From the NCBI RefSeq assembly GCF_001854125.1, contig NZ_CP017715.1, positions 4,057,006 through 4,121,005 on the forward strand: a stretch of 64,000 bases of DNA. The letters are read 5' to 3'. The notes beneath the pieces are model-generated. The model was given only the letters and a program-made list of their open reading frames with translations. It was not told the origin of the DNA and ran no database searches. The position numbers were made by a program, and so were the translations under genes. This stretch comes from Marinobacter salinus. GTDB lineage: Bacteria > Pseudomonadota > Gammaproteobacteria > Pseudomonadales > Oleiphilaceae. Of this stretch, positions 50,482 to 58,735 are shown in pieces (position 1 is the first letter of the stretch; the number at the start of each line of letters is the position of its first letter).

Positions 50482-52170
50482 ATGGCTCGATTCAGTGATT
50501 CGATTTCTGCCCCTTCCGTGCTTATTTTCGACTGGCATGGCACGCTGGTTGATACCCACGATGCCATGTTCAGCGCCATGGAAGAGATGCTGCCACAGCT
50601 GGAAGAGCTGGACCTGGTAGAGCGTCTGCTGCCGGAAGAGAAATGCCGGACCGCCGACGACGCCAGGCTGGTGCGCTACATTCGTATCTTTCGGCGCCTG
50701 CACCCCCGGATTCTGGCCGAGCGCAGAGTATCCCGAACTGACATCTTTAATGCGATCTTCGGTGAAGGCCGGGACGCCAAACTGATTGCCCACAAGGCCT
50801 ATAACGAGGCGTATCGACGCCATTTTGGCAAGGTCAGACCTTTCCAGCCGGGCGCTTACGAATACTTGTCCGCGCTAAAGGCAATGGGCATCAAGCTGGC
50901 CGTTTCCACCAACCGGAACCGGGAGTTCCTGGACAAGGAACTGGTGACCGTGGATGAGGGGCGCTGGCGGCATCTCTTTGATGCCACTGTGTGTGCCGAC
51001 GACGTAACCGAATACAAACCTGACCCCGAGGTCATTCTTAAGACCCTGGAAAAACTGGGGCTGCCTGCTGATGAGCGCGCCTGGTACGTAGGCGACAGTT
51101 ACGTCGACATGCTTACTGCAAACCGTGCCGGTGTCGCCGGTGTATTTTACAACGGCGCCTGCTGGGAATCCGAGCGAATTAACAGCTGGTTTTCTTTTCG
51201 TGATGCTCCCTCGGCAATTCTCGACAGTTTTGAAGACCTCCTGGACCTGCTGGCATTACTTGAACGCGGCCAGCCGGACGCCTTCCGTCTGGCACCGGCT
51301 GATGTCAGACCCAGACCGTTCCCGCCACCTCCGAGGCCGGCGCCGCGGGTGGAAGCGGACTGGCATCCGGCGGTGGTCAAGCTTATCCGCCCGTCGGTCG
51401 TGCTGTTTGACTGGCATGCCACGCTCGTGGATACGCTTGATGCCATGTACCACGCTGTGGATGACATGCTGCCGGAGTTTCACAAGCTGGATCTGATGGA
51501 TCGTATGGTTGCGCCAGAGGACAGCAAAACCCTTGAGGATGCGCGGTTGGTGGCCTATGTCCGGGAATATGCCCGGCTCCATCCAAAAGTAAAAGCAGAT
51601 CGGAAGATCTCCCGGACTGATATTTTCGAGGTGCTGTTTGGTGCGGATCAGGAGGCCAAGCAGATTGCCCATAAGGTGTTTAACTATCATTACCGCAATC
51701 ACTATGGGACTGTGAAAGCCTTTGAGCCCAGAGTGCGGGACGTTCTTGAGGGGTTGCGCCGTCTCCACATGCAGGTGGGTGTTATCACCAATCGGGACAG
51801 GGAATTTTTTGAGCACGAGCTGGCAGCCGTGGAGGAAACTGGCTGGACCGACCTGTTCGAGGTGGATGTTTGCGGTGACGATACGCCGCTGAGAAAACCG
51901 CACCCGGACCAGCTCCTGCTGGCGGTCCAGAAGCTCGACTACCCGGCGGATCCGAGTGTCTGGTACGTGGGTGACAGCACCACCGATGTCATCGCTGCAA
52001 AGCGTGCCGGGATGACAGCGGTCTTTTTCAATGGTGCCCAGTGGGATCAGCCCTGGCTCAACCGTATCTTTCCCGGCACCCATAAACACCCGGACAAACC
52101 GGATGTGGTGGTAAACGATTTCTCCGAATTCTGGGCGCTTGTTCTGGCGTGCGAAATCGGCCCACCGTGA
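50482..52170 (+). CDS. Tandem HAD-fold hydrolase, two fused copies
   Basis: This 562-residue protein contains two homologous HAD domains joined by a proline-rich linker (about 272-292). Copy 1 (11-255) has nucleophile Asp17 in FDWHGTLVDT, Thr in VSTNRNRE, Lys179 in EYKPDP and GDSYVD at 204-209. Copy 2 (303-555) has Asp310 in FDWHATLVDT, ITNRDRE, RKPHPDQ and GDSTTD at 497-502. The Asp+2 general acid of most HAD phosphatases is His in both copies, so phosphatase chemistry may be altered. No signal peptide or membrane helix. ATG 50482 follows GGAGG by six bases. Function unknown. Confidence 0.85.
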   Translation: MARFSDSISAPSVLIFDWHGTLVDTHDAMFSAMEEMLPQLEELDLVERLLPEEKCRTADDARLVRYIRIFRRLHPRILAERRVSRTDIFNAIFGEGRDAKLIAHKAYNEAYRRHFGKVRPFQPGAYEYLSALKAMGIKLAVSTNRNREFLDKELVTVDEGRWRHLFDATVCADDVTEYKPDPEVILKTLEKLGLPADERAWYVGDSYVDMLTANRAGVAGVFYNGACWESERINSWFSFRDAPSAILDSFEDLLDLLALLERGQPDAFRLAPADVRPRPFPPPPRPAPRVEADWHPAVVKLIRPSVVLFDWHATLVDTLDAMYHAVDDMLPEFHKLDLMDRMVAPEDSKTLEDARLVAYVREYARLHPKVKADRKISRTDIFEVLFGADQEAKQIAHKVFNYHYRNHYGTVKAFEPRVRDVLEGLRRLHMQVGVITNRDREFFEHELAAVEETGWTDLFEVDVCGDDTPLRKPHPDQLLLAVQKLDYPADPSVWYVGDSTTDVIAAKRAGMTAVFFNGAQWDQPWLNRIFPGTHKHPDKPDVVVNDFSEFWALVLACEIGPP

Positions 52171-52172
52171 GG

Positions 52173-53399
52173 CTAATATTCTTCTGTACTTCTCAGGGCA
52201 ACCTCTATGTTCAGGCCGAGTGCAATCACGCCCGTCGATTTACCATCTTTCTGGGGGCGAATCGCTTTGCTGACGATAATCTGGAACTCGGATGTTGATG
52301 CGTCATAGTGAATCGGGGAAATATAAATCTCGGGGGGTGTGCCTGTTTTTGTGTCGGTCACAGTCCGGAATTTCGGCTCATCTCCCTGCCAGAAATCCGA
52401 GGTCAGCTGGCTCATGGCGGCGATGGTGCCCATGTCGTTTATCAATAGTATCTCTGTCACTAAACTGTTGTGGTTCAGTTGCCAGGCATTGAGTGCCCGG
52501 GAGCCCGGCAGAGCCAGAATTTCCGACGCCAGGTCGGTGGCAGACCCCGGAGCCAGCGCCTGCCATTTGCTGTCTATAGTTAACACATCGGTGAAACTTG
52601 CCAGGCGTGGTCCTGCCTCCAGTGCCTGTTGAAGGTTGAACGCAGCATCCAGCTCGGTGAACAAATCCCGGGCTAACCCCAGAATCCGCCGGCTTTCCCC
52701 GGCGGAGAGCGTTAACGGGGATTCCATGCACTGGGGCAAGGACCGGTTGAATTGCCTGATGAACTCCGGCTCGGAGGCGGTGAAGGCCTCGCTGAGATAT
52801 AAATAGAGAGGTGCATACCGCAAGAAATGGGTGTGTAGGGACTGGGCCTGAGCGTTTTCTTCGGTGCGCATGCCGTGCATGATCCTCTCGTCCATGAGAG
52901 CGGTATCGATGCGTCCTCGTTTCAAGAGGGCAATCAGCTGACTGGGTGAGTTAATGCTCAGGAATATGTCGTAACCATTAGCGATCAGCCAGGCTTTCTC
53001 GTTACTGCCATCAACAACGCCAATCCTGGCTGTCTCGGTATTGAGCTCTGGGTCTCGTGTAAAAAAATGCCATTTCTCCAGGGCGACGGGGTTGCTGCGG
53101 ATGGCGATAGCATCCAGTTCGGCCGATGGGTCAATAGCGAAGTAGCCATCGACCAGGTTCCGTTTCAGTGAGTGTATCGCGCGGTTTTGGGGAGCAAGCT
53201 TCACCCGTGCGGTAAACCCCGCGTGGGCGGCCGCACACACAATGGTTTCAACCGTTTCGCCGGTAACATGATTTTCACCGTCAGGCACCTGATAAGGTGG
53301 AGCTGTAAACGTGTACAGATCAAGTGTGCGGGGCTGAGCCTGAGAAAGCGGGAACACAACCAGCCCGAGCAGGCCTGCTAGTATTGGCCGAAGATCCAT
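52173..53399 (-). CDS. Secreted SBP_bac_3-like and Cache (PDC-like) fusion protein
   Basis: The 408-residue protein has a signal peptide (to about residue 21, PLSQA). An N-terminal family-3 periplasmic-binding domain follows (about 25-235, LDLYTFTAPPYQVPDGENHVTGETVETI). A C-terminal Cache/PDC-like sensor domain (about 250-405) carries DFWQGDEPKFRTV and EIYISPIHYDASTSEFQIIVS. No membrane helix or output domain is present, so it is a free periplasmic sensor or binding protein. It ends two bases from the convergent tandem HAD gene. Ligand unknown. Confidence 0.7.
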   Translation of the reverse strand: MDLRPILAGLLGLVVFPLSQAQPRTLDLYTFTAPPYQVPDGENHVTGETVETIVCAAAHAGFTARVKLAPQNRAIHSLKRNLVDGYFAIDPSAELDAIAIRSNPVALEKWHFFTRDPELNTETARIGVVDGSNEKAWLIANGYDIFLSINSPSQLIALLKRGRIDTALMDERIMHGMRTEENAQAQSLHTHFLRYAPLYLYLSEAFTASEPEFIRQFNRSLPQCMESPLTLSAGESRRILGLARDLFTELDAAFNLQQALEAGPRLASFTDVLTIDSKWQALAPGSATDLASEILALPGSRALNAWQLNHNSLVTEILLINDMGTIAAMSQLTSDFWQGDEPKFRTVTDTKTGTPPEIYISPIHYDASTSEFQIIVSKAIRPQKDGKSTGVIALGLNIEVALRSTEEY

Positions 53400-53497
53400 G
53401 ATGGCCCAAATGTCCTTATTGTGGGATTTCTAATCCAGACTAGCAGCAACCACCGGATTTTGCTTTCTGAGTTGGGGCGTGCGTGACGGCGGTTGTG

Positions 53498-55030
53498 TTA
53501 AAGGCACTCTATGTGCGCCAGCAAGTCCTCGGCGCGGTGGAGCAACGCGTCCCGCTGTTCCGGCTTCTGTTTCTCCCAGTTGCGATACATCATGCCCATG
53601 CGCGGATTATTGACGAAGTTGTCACGGTGGCGGTGGATAAAGTGCCAGTACAGTGCGTTGAACGGGCAGGCATCCTGCTCTGTGCTTTTGTTGACATTGT
53701 AATGGCAGTTGGCGCAATGGTTGGATTGACGCTGTATGTACTTGCCACTGGCCGCGTAGGGTTTTGAGCCCAGATACCCGCCGTCTGCATGCATTACCAT
53801 GCCCAGCACATTGGGCAGCTCCACCCAGTCATAGGCATCGGCATACACCGCCAGATACCAGTCGCAGATCTCCTCGGGTTTGATCCCGGTCAGCAGGGCA
53901 AAGTTACCGGTAACCATCAGCCGCTGGATGTGATGGGCATAGGCGTTACGGCGGGTGGCATCGATGGCCTTGTGCATGCAGCGCATCTTTGTATTGCCGG
54001 TCCAGTAGAACCCGGGCAGGGCCCGGGTATTGCCGAGCCGGTTTTCCTTCGCATACCCCGGCATGTTCAGCCAGTAAATTCCCCGTACAAACTCCCGCCA
54101 ACCCAGAATCTGCCGGACAAAACCCTCCACCGCATTGATCGGGGCACGCCCGTCGTACCAGGCCTGAGCGGCAGCCTCGCAGACTGCGATCGGTTCAAGC
54201 AGCCCGCAATTAATGTAAGGCGAGAGAATGGAATGAAATAACCAGTCTTCGTTGTCCGAGATGGCATCCTGAAAATCACCAAAGCAGGGCAGGGCAAAAT
54301 CGATAAAATGCGCCAGAGCAGCCTGGGCATCGTCAGCTGTTACGGCGAAATGAAAATCCTCTGAAGTACCGAAGTAATCGGCAAAATGCTCGTCAACCAG
54401 CTCAATCACCTCCCGGGTGATGGAATCCGGTTCAACCCGAAACGTTGCGGGGGCCGGCGGTTTTCCGGTCCACTTCTTCCGGTTGTCCGCATCGAAATTC
54501 CACCGTCCACCCTCGGGACCACCGTCGGATGTCATCAGTAACCCGGTTTTCCGCCGCATTTCCCGGTAAAAGAACTCCATCCGCAGCTGCTTCCGGCCCT
54601 CCGCCCAATCGGTAAACTCCTTTTTGGTCGCAATAAAACGGGCATCCGATCGAATCTCCACCGGAACCCCCAGGCGTTCATGCCACTGACTGATCTGCTC
54701 GTGCAGCCGCCATTCTCCGCACTCAGTGGTAATGACCTTCGCTGGATTCAACTGCTGCACCTGTTCGGCAACCACGGCTTCCAGATTCTGATGCTCGTTG
54801 TCGGGATGGTAAGACTGATAGTGAACTTGCCAGCCTTCGTCTCGAAGTTGCTGCGCAAAATGACGCATGGCACTGAACAGAAGCACGATTTTCTTCTTGT
54901 GGTGGTTGGTATAGCTGGCTTCATCGTGGACCTCAGCTATCACGACCAGATCCTGATTCCGGTCGGCGTTATCGAGTGCGCTGATGTCTCTTGTTAGTTG
55001 GTCGCCCAGAATCAGAATCAGGTTCGCCAT
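53498..55030 (-). CDS. FeS-BCP-type cryptochrome/(6-4) photolyase
   Basis: A 510-residue photolyase-family protein has an N-terminal antenna domain (MANLILILGDQLTRDISALD) and a C-terminal FAD domain with VEGFVRQILGWREFVRGIYW and NAYAHHIQRLMVTGNFALL. C-terminal Cys residues in EICDWYLAVYADAYDWV, HCANCHYNVN and DACPFNALYWHF are the 4Fe-4S ligands of the FeS-bacterial cryptochrome/photolyase group (PhrB, CryB). That group repairs (6-4) photoproducts. ATG 55030 is the family start. It is divergent from hemN. Confidence 0.9.
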   Translation of the reverse strand: MANLILILGDQLTRDISALDNADRNQDLVVIAEVHDEASYTNHHKKKIVLLFSAMRHFAQQLRDEGWQVHYQSYHPDNEHQNLEAVVAEQVQQLNPAKVITTECGEWRLHEQISQWHERLGVPVEIRSDARFIATKKEFTDWAEGRKQLRMEFFYREMRRKTGLLMTSDGGPEGGRWNFDADNRKKWTGKPPAPATFRVEPDSITREVIELVDEHFADYFGTSEDFHFAVTADDAQAALAHFIDFALPCFGDFQDAISDNEDWLFHSILSPYINCGLLEPIAVCEAAAQAWYDGRAPINAVEGFVRQILGWREFVRGIYWLNMPGYAKENRLGNTRALPGFYWTGNTKMRCMHKAIDATRRNAYAHHIQRLMVTGNFALLTGIKPEEICDWYLAVYADAYDWVELPNVLGMVMHADGGYLGSKPYAASGKYIQRQSNHCANCHYNVNKSTEQDACPFNALYWHFIHRHRDNFVNNPRMGMMYRNWEKQKPEQRDALLHRAEDLLAHIECL

Positions 55031-55184
55031 GACGAGAAAATTCTCCAATTAATGAATTGCCGGGTTTGCAACCAGGCACCGGACTTCAGAGCACCGGGTT
55101 ATGCCCACAAAGAGGTAAAGCAAGTACGCCAACAGCCCAAGGTCGGTTCATAAGCCAGACTGGTAGACTGAAACCGTCGGTGAG

Positions 55185-55198
55185 CTGACCCGCATCAA
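55185..55198 (+). promoter_or_regulatory. Fnr/Anr box for hemN
   Basis: CTGAC-CCGC-ATCAA carries a full ATCAA half and CTGAC as the other. A TAAAAT -10 hexamer lies at 55221-55226, 29.5 bp from the box centre, the geometry of a class II Fnr promoter, 77 bp before hemN. Confidence 0.7.
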
Positions 55199-55274
55199 AA
55201 TGCGAGCCTCCGGATTGCCCTAAAATGCCGGAAAATCCTGGATGACCCCCGTTTTCGAGCCCAGAGCGATTACT

Positions 55275-56693
55275 ATGACCTCCACCCCCGCACTCAAACC
55301 CCAAGACTCCACACTGCCAGAATTCATCTGGGACGAGGCGCTGATCCGCCGGTACGACCTCAGTGGCCCCCGGTACACCTCGTACCCCACAGCCATTGAG
55401 TTCAACCAGAATTACCCGATCGAAGACATGGTCAAGGCCGCCGCGCGCAGCAAAGCCAGCGGGCGGCCCCTGTCGCTCTACACCCACCTGCCGTTCTGCG
55501 CGCACCTCTGCTACTACTGCGCCTGCAACAAGGTCATCACTAAAAAGCGCGACAAAGCCATGCCCTACGTGGAGCGGGTGCTGAAGGAAGCGGCCATCCA
55601 GTCAAAACTGTTCGGTGCCGACCGCCCCGTTACTCAGCTGCACTGGGGCGGTGGCACGCCAACATTCTTGCCGAAGGATGTTATGGAGCACCTGATGGCC
55701 GGGTATGGGGAACTGTTCAATCTGCAGACCGGCGATGAGCGGGATTACAGTGTGGAGATTGATCCCCGGGAAGTGGATCAGGACACCTTGCCAACCCTTT
55801 GGGACCTCGGCTTCAACCGTATCAGCCTCGGTGTTCAGGATGTGAATCCGCAGGTGCAGAAAGCAGTGAATCGCATCCAACCGAGAGAGATGACCGAGGC
55901 AGTGCTAAATGAGGCGCGCCGACTTGGCTTCCGCTCCATTAACCTCGACCTGATCTACGGCCTGCCGCATCAGACCCCGGAAAGCTTTGCCGAAACACTG
56001 GAAGCGGTGATCGAAATGTCGCCGGATCGGCTCTCCGTGTTCAGCTACGCGCACCTGCCGGATCGCTTCTACCCGCAGACCCGGATCCTGGCCGATACCC
56101 TGCCGAGTCCCCAGCAAAAGCTGACCATCCTGCACAACACCATCAACCGCCTGCTGGAAGCGGGTTACGAATACATCGGCATGGACCACTTCGCCAAGCC
56201 GGATGACAGCCTGGCTGTGGCTCAGCGGGAAGGTCGCCTGCACCGGAATTTTCAGGGTTACACCACCCACTCCGAATGCGATCTGGTGTCCCTGGGCGTG
56301 TCAGCTATTGGTCAGACCGACGATGCCTATTTCCAGAACAACCACGACCTGCCGTCCTGGGAAGCGTCCATCGATGCCGGCCAACTGGCGATCACCAAGG
56401 GCGTAAACCTCACCCGTGACGATCGCATTCGCCGCTGGGTGATCGGCCAGCTGATCTGCCAGTTCCGGCTGGATCGCCAGCTGTTCGCCGAGGTTTGGCA
56501 GGAAGACCTCGATCGCTATTTTGCGGATGAACTCAGGCGCCTGATGCCCATGGTGCAGGATGAGCTGATTGCGGATGATGGTCGCGCCCTTCAGGTCCAG
56601 CCCGCAGGCCGTTTGCTGATCCGGGCCATCTGCCAGATTTTCGACCTGTATCGTAAGGAAGGCGCCAGCCAGAGGTTCTCAAGAATTATCTGA
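55275..56693 (+). CDS. hemN: Oxygen-independent coproporphyrinogen III oxidase
   Basis: A 472-residue radical SAM enzyme has Cys75, Cys79 and Cys82 in HLPFCAHLCYYCACNK (C-x3-C-x2-C). WGGGTPTFLP, EIDPREVDQDTL, GVQDVNPQVQKAVNRIQP and HFAKPDDSLAVAQREGRLHRNFQGY are HemN signatures that exclude HemW. It oxidatively decarboxylates two propionates without oxygen. ATG 55275 is preferred over 55242. An Fnr-type box lies upstream and ubiUV follow. Confidence 0.96.
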   Translation: MTSTPALKPQDSTLPEFIWDEALIRRYDLSGPRYTSYPTAIEFNQNYPIEDMVKAAARSKASGRPLSLYTHLPFCAHLCYYCACNKVITKKRDKAMPYVERVLKEAAIQSKLFGADRPVTQLHWGGGTPTFLPKDVMEHLMAGYGELFNLQTGDERDYSVEIDPREVDQDTLPTLWDLGFNRISLGVQDVNPQVQKAVNRIQPREMTEAVLNEARRLGFRSINLDLIYGLPHQTPESFAETLEAVIEMSPDRLSVFSYAHLPDRFYPQTRILADTLPSPQQKLTILHNTINRLLEAGYEYIGMDHFAKPDDSLAVAQREGRLHRNFQGYTTHSECDLVSLGVSAIGQTDDAYFQNNHDLPSWEASIDAGQLAITKGVNLTRDDRIRRWVIGQLICQFRLDRQLFAEVWQEDLDRYFADELRRLMPMVQDELIADDGRALQVQPAGRLLIRAICQIFDLYRKEGASQRFSRII

Positions 56694-56726
56694 AGGGGCA
56701 TTATTTCATTATCTGGAAAGACGGCG

Positions 56727-56740
56727 CTGATAATGGTCAA
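56727..56740 (+). promoter_or_regulatory. Fnr/Anr box for ubiUV
   Basis: CTGAT-AATG-GTCAA (8 of 10) with TATGGT at 56763-56768. Box centre to -10 is 29.5 bp, identical to hemN. The start codon of ubiU is 29 bp past the -10. Confidence 0.65.
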
Positions 56741-56796
56741 GGTGGTTTCATCCACAGGGCGGTATGGTTTCGCTAACTCTTTCAGTGGAGCGACCC

Positions 56797-57792
56797 ATGG
56801 AACTTGTTTGCCCGGCCGGTAGCCTGCCGGCCCTGAAAATCGCGGTCGATAATGGTGCCAACGCCGTGTATTTCGGTTTTCGGGACAGCACCAACGCCCG
56901 CCAGTTTGCCGGCCTTAACTTCAACGACAAACGTGCCGCCGAGGGTATTGAATATGCCCATCTCCGGGGCGCGAGAGTGTTCTGTGCCATCAATACCTAC
57001 CCGCAACCCGATGGCTGGGAGCAATGGAAGGGAGCGGTAGACCGCGCTGCGAGTCTGGGTGTAGACGCCATCATCCTGGCCGATATGGGCCTGCTGGATT
57101 ACGCCGCCAACAAGTACCCGGACATTCCCCGCCACCTGTCGGTGCAGGGCTCTGCGACCAGCCACGAGGCGCTTTCCTTCTACAAGGACAACTTCGATAT
57201 CCGTCGGGCCGTGCTGCCCCGCGTTCTCTCTCTGGACCAGGTGGGAAGTGTGGCGAAACACAGTCCGGTTGAGCTGGAAGTCTTTGCCTTCGGCAGTCTG
57301 TGCATCATGGCCGAGGGTCGGTGTTATCTCTCCTCCTACCTGACCGATGAGTCTCCCAATACCCGTGGCGCCTGTTCTCCCGCCAAGGCTGTTCGCTGGC
57401 AGGAGACGCCTCAGGGACTGGAATCCCGCCTGAATAATGTACTGATTGACCGATATGGCCATGGTGAATCCGCGGGCTATCCCACCCTGTGTAAAGGCCG
57501 TTTCGAGGTGGAGGGCAGTGTCTATCACGCCATTGAGGAGCCCGTCAGCCTGAACACCCTGGACCTGGTCCCGGAACTTCAGGAACTGGGTATCAGCGCG
57601 GTGAAAATCGAGGGGCGTCAGCGCAGCCCCGCCTATATTGCCGACGTGGCCCGCACCTGGCGTCACGCGCTCGATAACCTCGAGTCCCGGCCCGAAGAAT
57701 TCACCGTCGAGCCGCAGTGGCGCAGCACGTTAGCCAGCCTTTCCGAGGGTGGCCTGACAACGCTGGGTGCATACCATCGCAAGTGGAAATAA
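56797..57792 (+). CDS. ubiU: Oxygen-independent ubiquinone hydroxylation protein UbiU
   Basis: A 331-residue U32-family protein, identical in length to E. coli UbiU. The four 4Fe-4S ligands fall at C169, C176, C193 and C232, the same numbering as in E. coli. MELVCPAGSLPALKIAVDNG is the family start; GGAG lies seven bases before ATG 56797. With UbiV it hydroxylates the ubiquinone precursor ring without oxygen, using prephenate as donor. Confidence 0.95.
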   Translation: MELVCPAGSLPALKIAVDNGANAVYFGFRDSTNARQFAGLNFNDKRAAEGIEYAHLRGARVFCAINTYPQPDGWEQWKGAVDRAASLGVDAIILADMGLLDYAANKYPDIPRHLSVQGSATSHEALSFYKDNFDIRRAVLPRVLSLDQVGSVAKHSPVELEVFAFGSLCIMAEGRCYLSSYLTDESPNTRGACSPAKAVRWQETPQGLESRLNNVLIDRYGHGESAGYPTLCKGRFEVEGSVYHAIEEPVSLNTLDLVPELQELGISAVKIEGRQRSPAYIADVARTWRHALDNLESRPEEFTVEPQWRSTLASLSEGGLTTLGAYHRKWK

Positions 57793-57805
57793 GGTTTAAC
57801 CCTTT

Positions 57806-58699
57806 ATGATGAAGTTATCCTTGGGGCCGATCCTGTGGTTCTGGTCCCGACAAACCGTGTTTGATTTTTATGCCAATGCCGTCGAGTGGCCGGTCGATAC
57901 CATTTATCTGGGCGAAGCCGTGTGCAGTCGTCGACGTGAGTTGAAACCGGATGACTGGCTTGATCTGGCCCGTGATCTGAAAGCCTGTGGCAAAGACGTG
58001 GTGCTTTCCACCCAGACACTGATCGAATCCGAAGCGGATCTACGTCGCCTGCGCCGGATCTGCGACCAGAACGAATTTGTAGTGGAAGCGAATGATCAAA
58101 GTGCGCTGCAGGTGGCCATTCGTAATAACCTTCCCTTTATTACTGGTCCGTCCATGAACGTCTACAACGTGGCCACGCTCAAGGTGCTGGCAAAACAGGG
58201 ACTGAAGGGCTGGAATTTGCCGGTGGAGCTGGGCAAGGCAGCCCTGGCTCAGCTGATCAAAGGCCTTAAAGAAGAAGATCTGGATGTGCCAGCGGAAGTG
58301 TTCGCCTGGGGTTTCCTGCCTCTGGCCTGGTCATCCCGCTGTTTCACCGCTCGCCATTACAACCTTCCCAAAGACAACTGCGAGTTCCGCTGCATAGAGC
58401 ACCCCGCTGGCATGGAGTTGCGCTCCCGGGAATCCCAGGAGCTGTTCCGTATCAACGGTGTTTCCACTCTGTCCGGCTCACGCTATGACCTTATGCGGGA
58501 ACTGCCAGAGATGGAGCGCATGGGCGTTTCGACCGTTCGCCTGAGCCCTGAGTATCAGGGCCTGGAGGAAGTTGTGAAACGTTTCGACCAGGTGCGTCGG
58601 GGCGTAACCCCAACGACCGATCCGCTCCAGTTGGTGGAGGCACCGCCATGCAACGGGTACTGGTATCGCAAGCCGGGAATGGATCTGGTTGGAGCATGA
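57806..58699 (+). CDS. ubiV: Oxygen-independent ubiquinone hydroxylation protein UbiV
   Basis: A 297-residue U32-family partner of UbiU, 13 bp downstream. Cluster ligands Cys40, Cys179, Cys192 and Cys196 match the E. coli UbiV set within one residue (a start one codon later would match exactly). YLGEAVCSRRRELK and LPLAWSSRCFTARHYNLPKDNCEFRC are diagnostic. UbiT, the SCP2-type third partner, is not next to it here. Confidence 0.95.
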   Translation: MMKLSLGPILWFWSRQTVFDFYANAVEWPVDTIYLGEAVCSRRRELKPDDWLDLARDLKACGKDVVLSTQTLIESEADLRRLRRICDQNEFVVEANDQSALQVAIRNNLPFITGPSMNVYNVATLKVLAKQGLKGWNLPVELGKAALAQLIKGLKEEDLDVPAEVFAWGFLPLAWSSRCFTARHYNLPKDNCEFRCIEHPAGMELRSRESQELFRINGVSTLSGSRYDLMRELPEMERMGVSTVRLSPEYQGLEEVVKRFDQVRRGVTPTTDPLQLVEAPPCNGYWYRKPGMDLVGA

Positions 58700-58706
58700 G
58701 TAAAGG

Positions 58707-58735
58707 GCCGGGGCAATGACCCCGGCTTTGTTGTT
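58707..58735 (+). terminator. Terminator after hemN-ubiUV region
   Basis: GCCGGGG (58707-58713) and CCCCGGC (58720-58726) form a perfect stem followed by TTTGTTGTT, seven bases past the ubiV stop. Confidence 0.8.

Noticed and set aside
51256..52089. Reverse frame of 277 codons inside the tandem HAD gene
   Set aside because: Antisense shadow without start signal or recognisable family.
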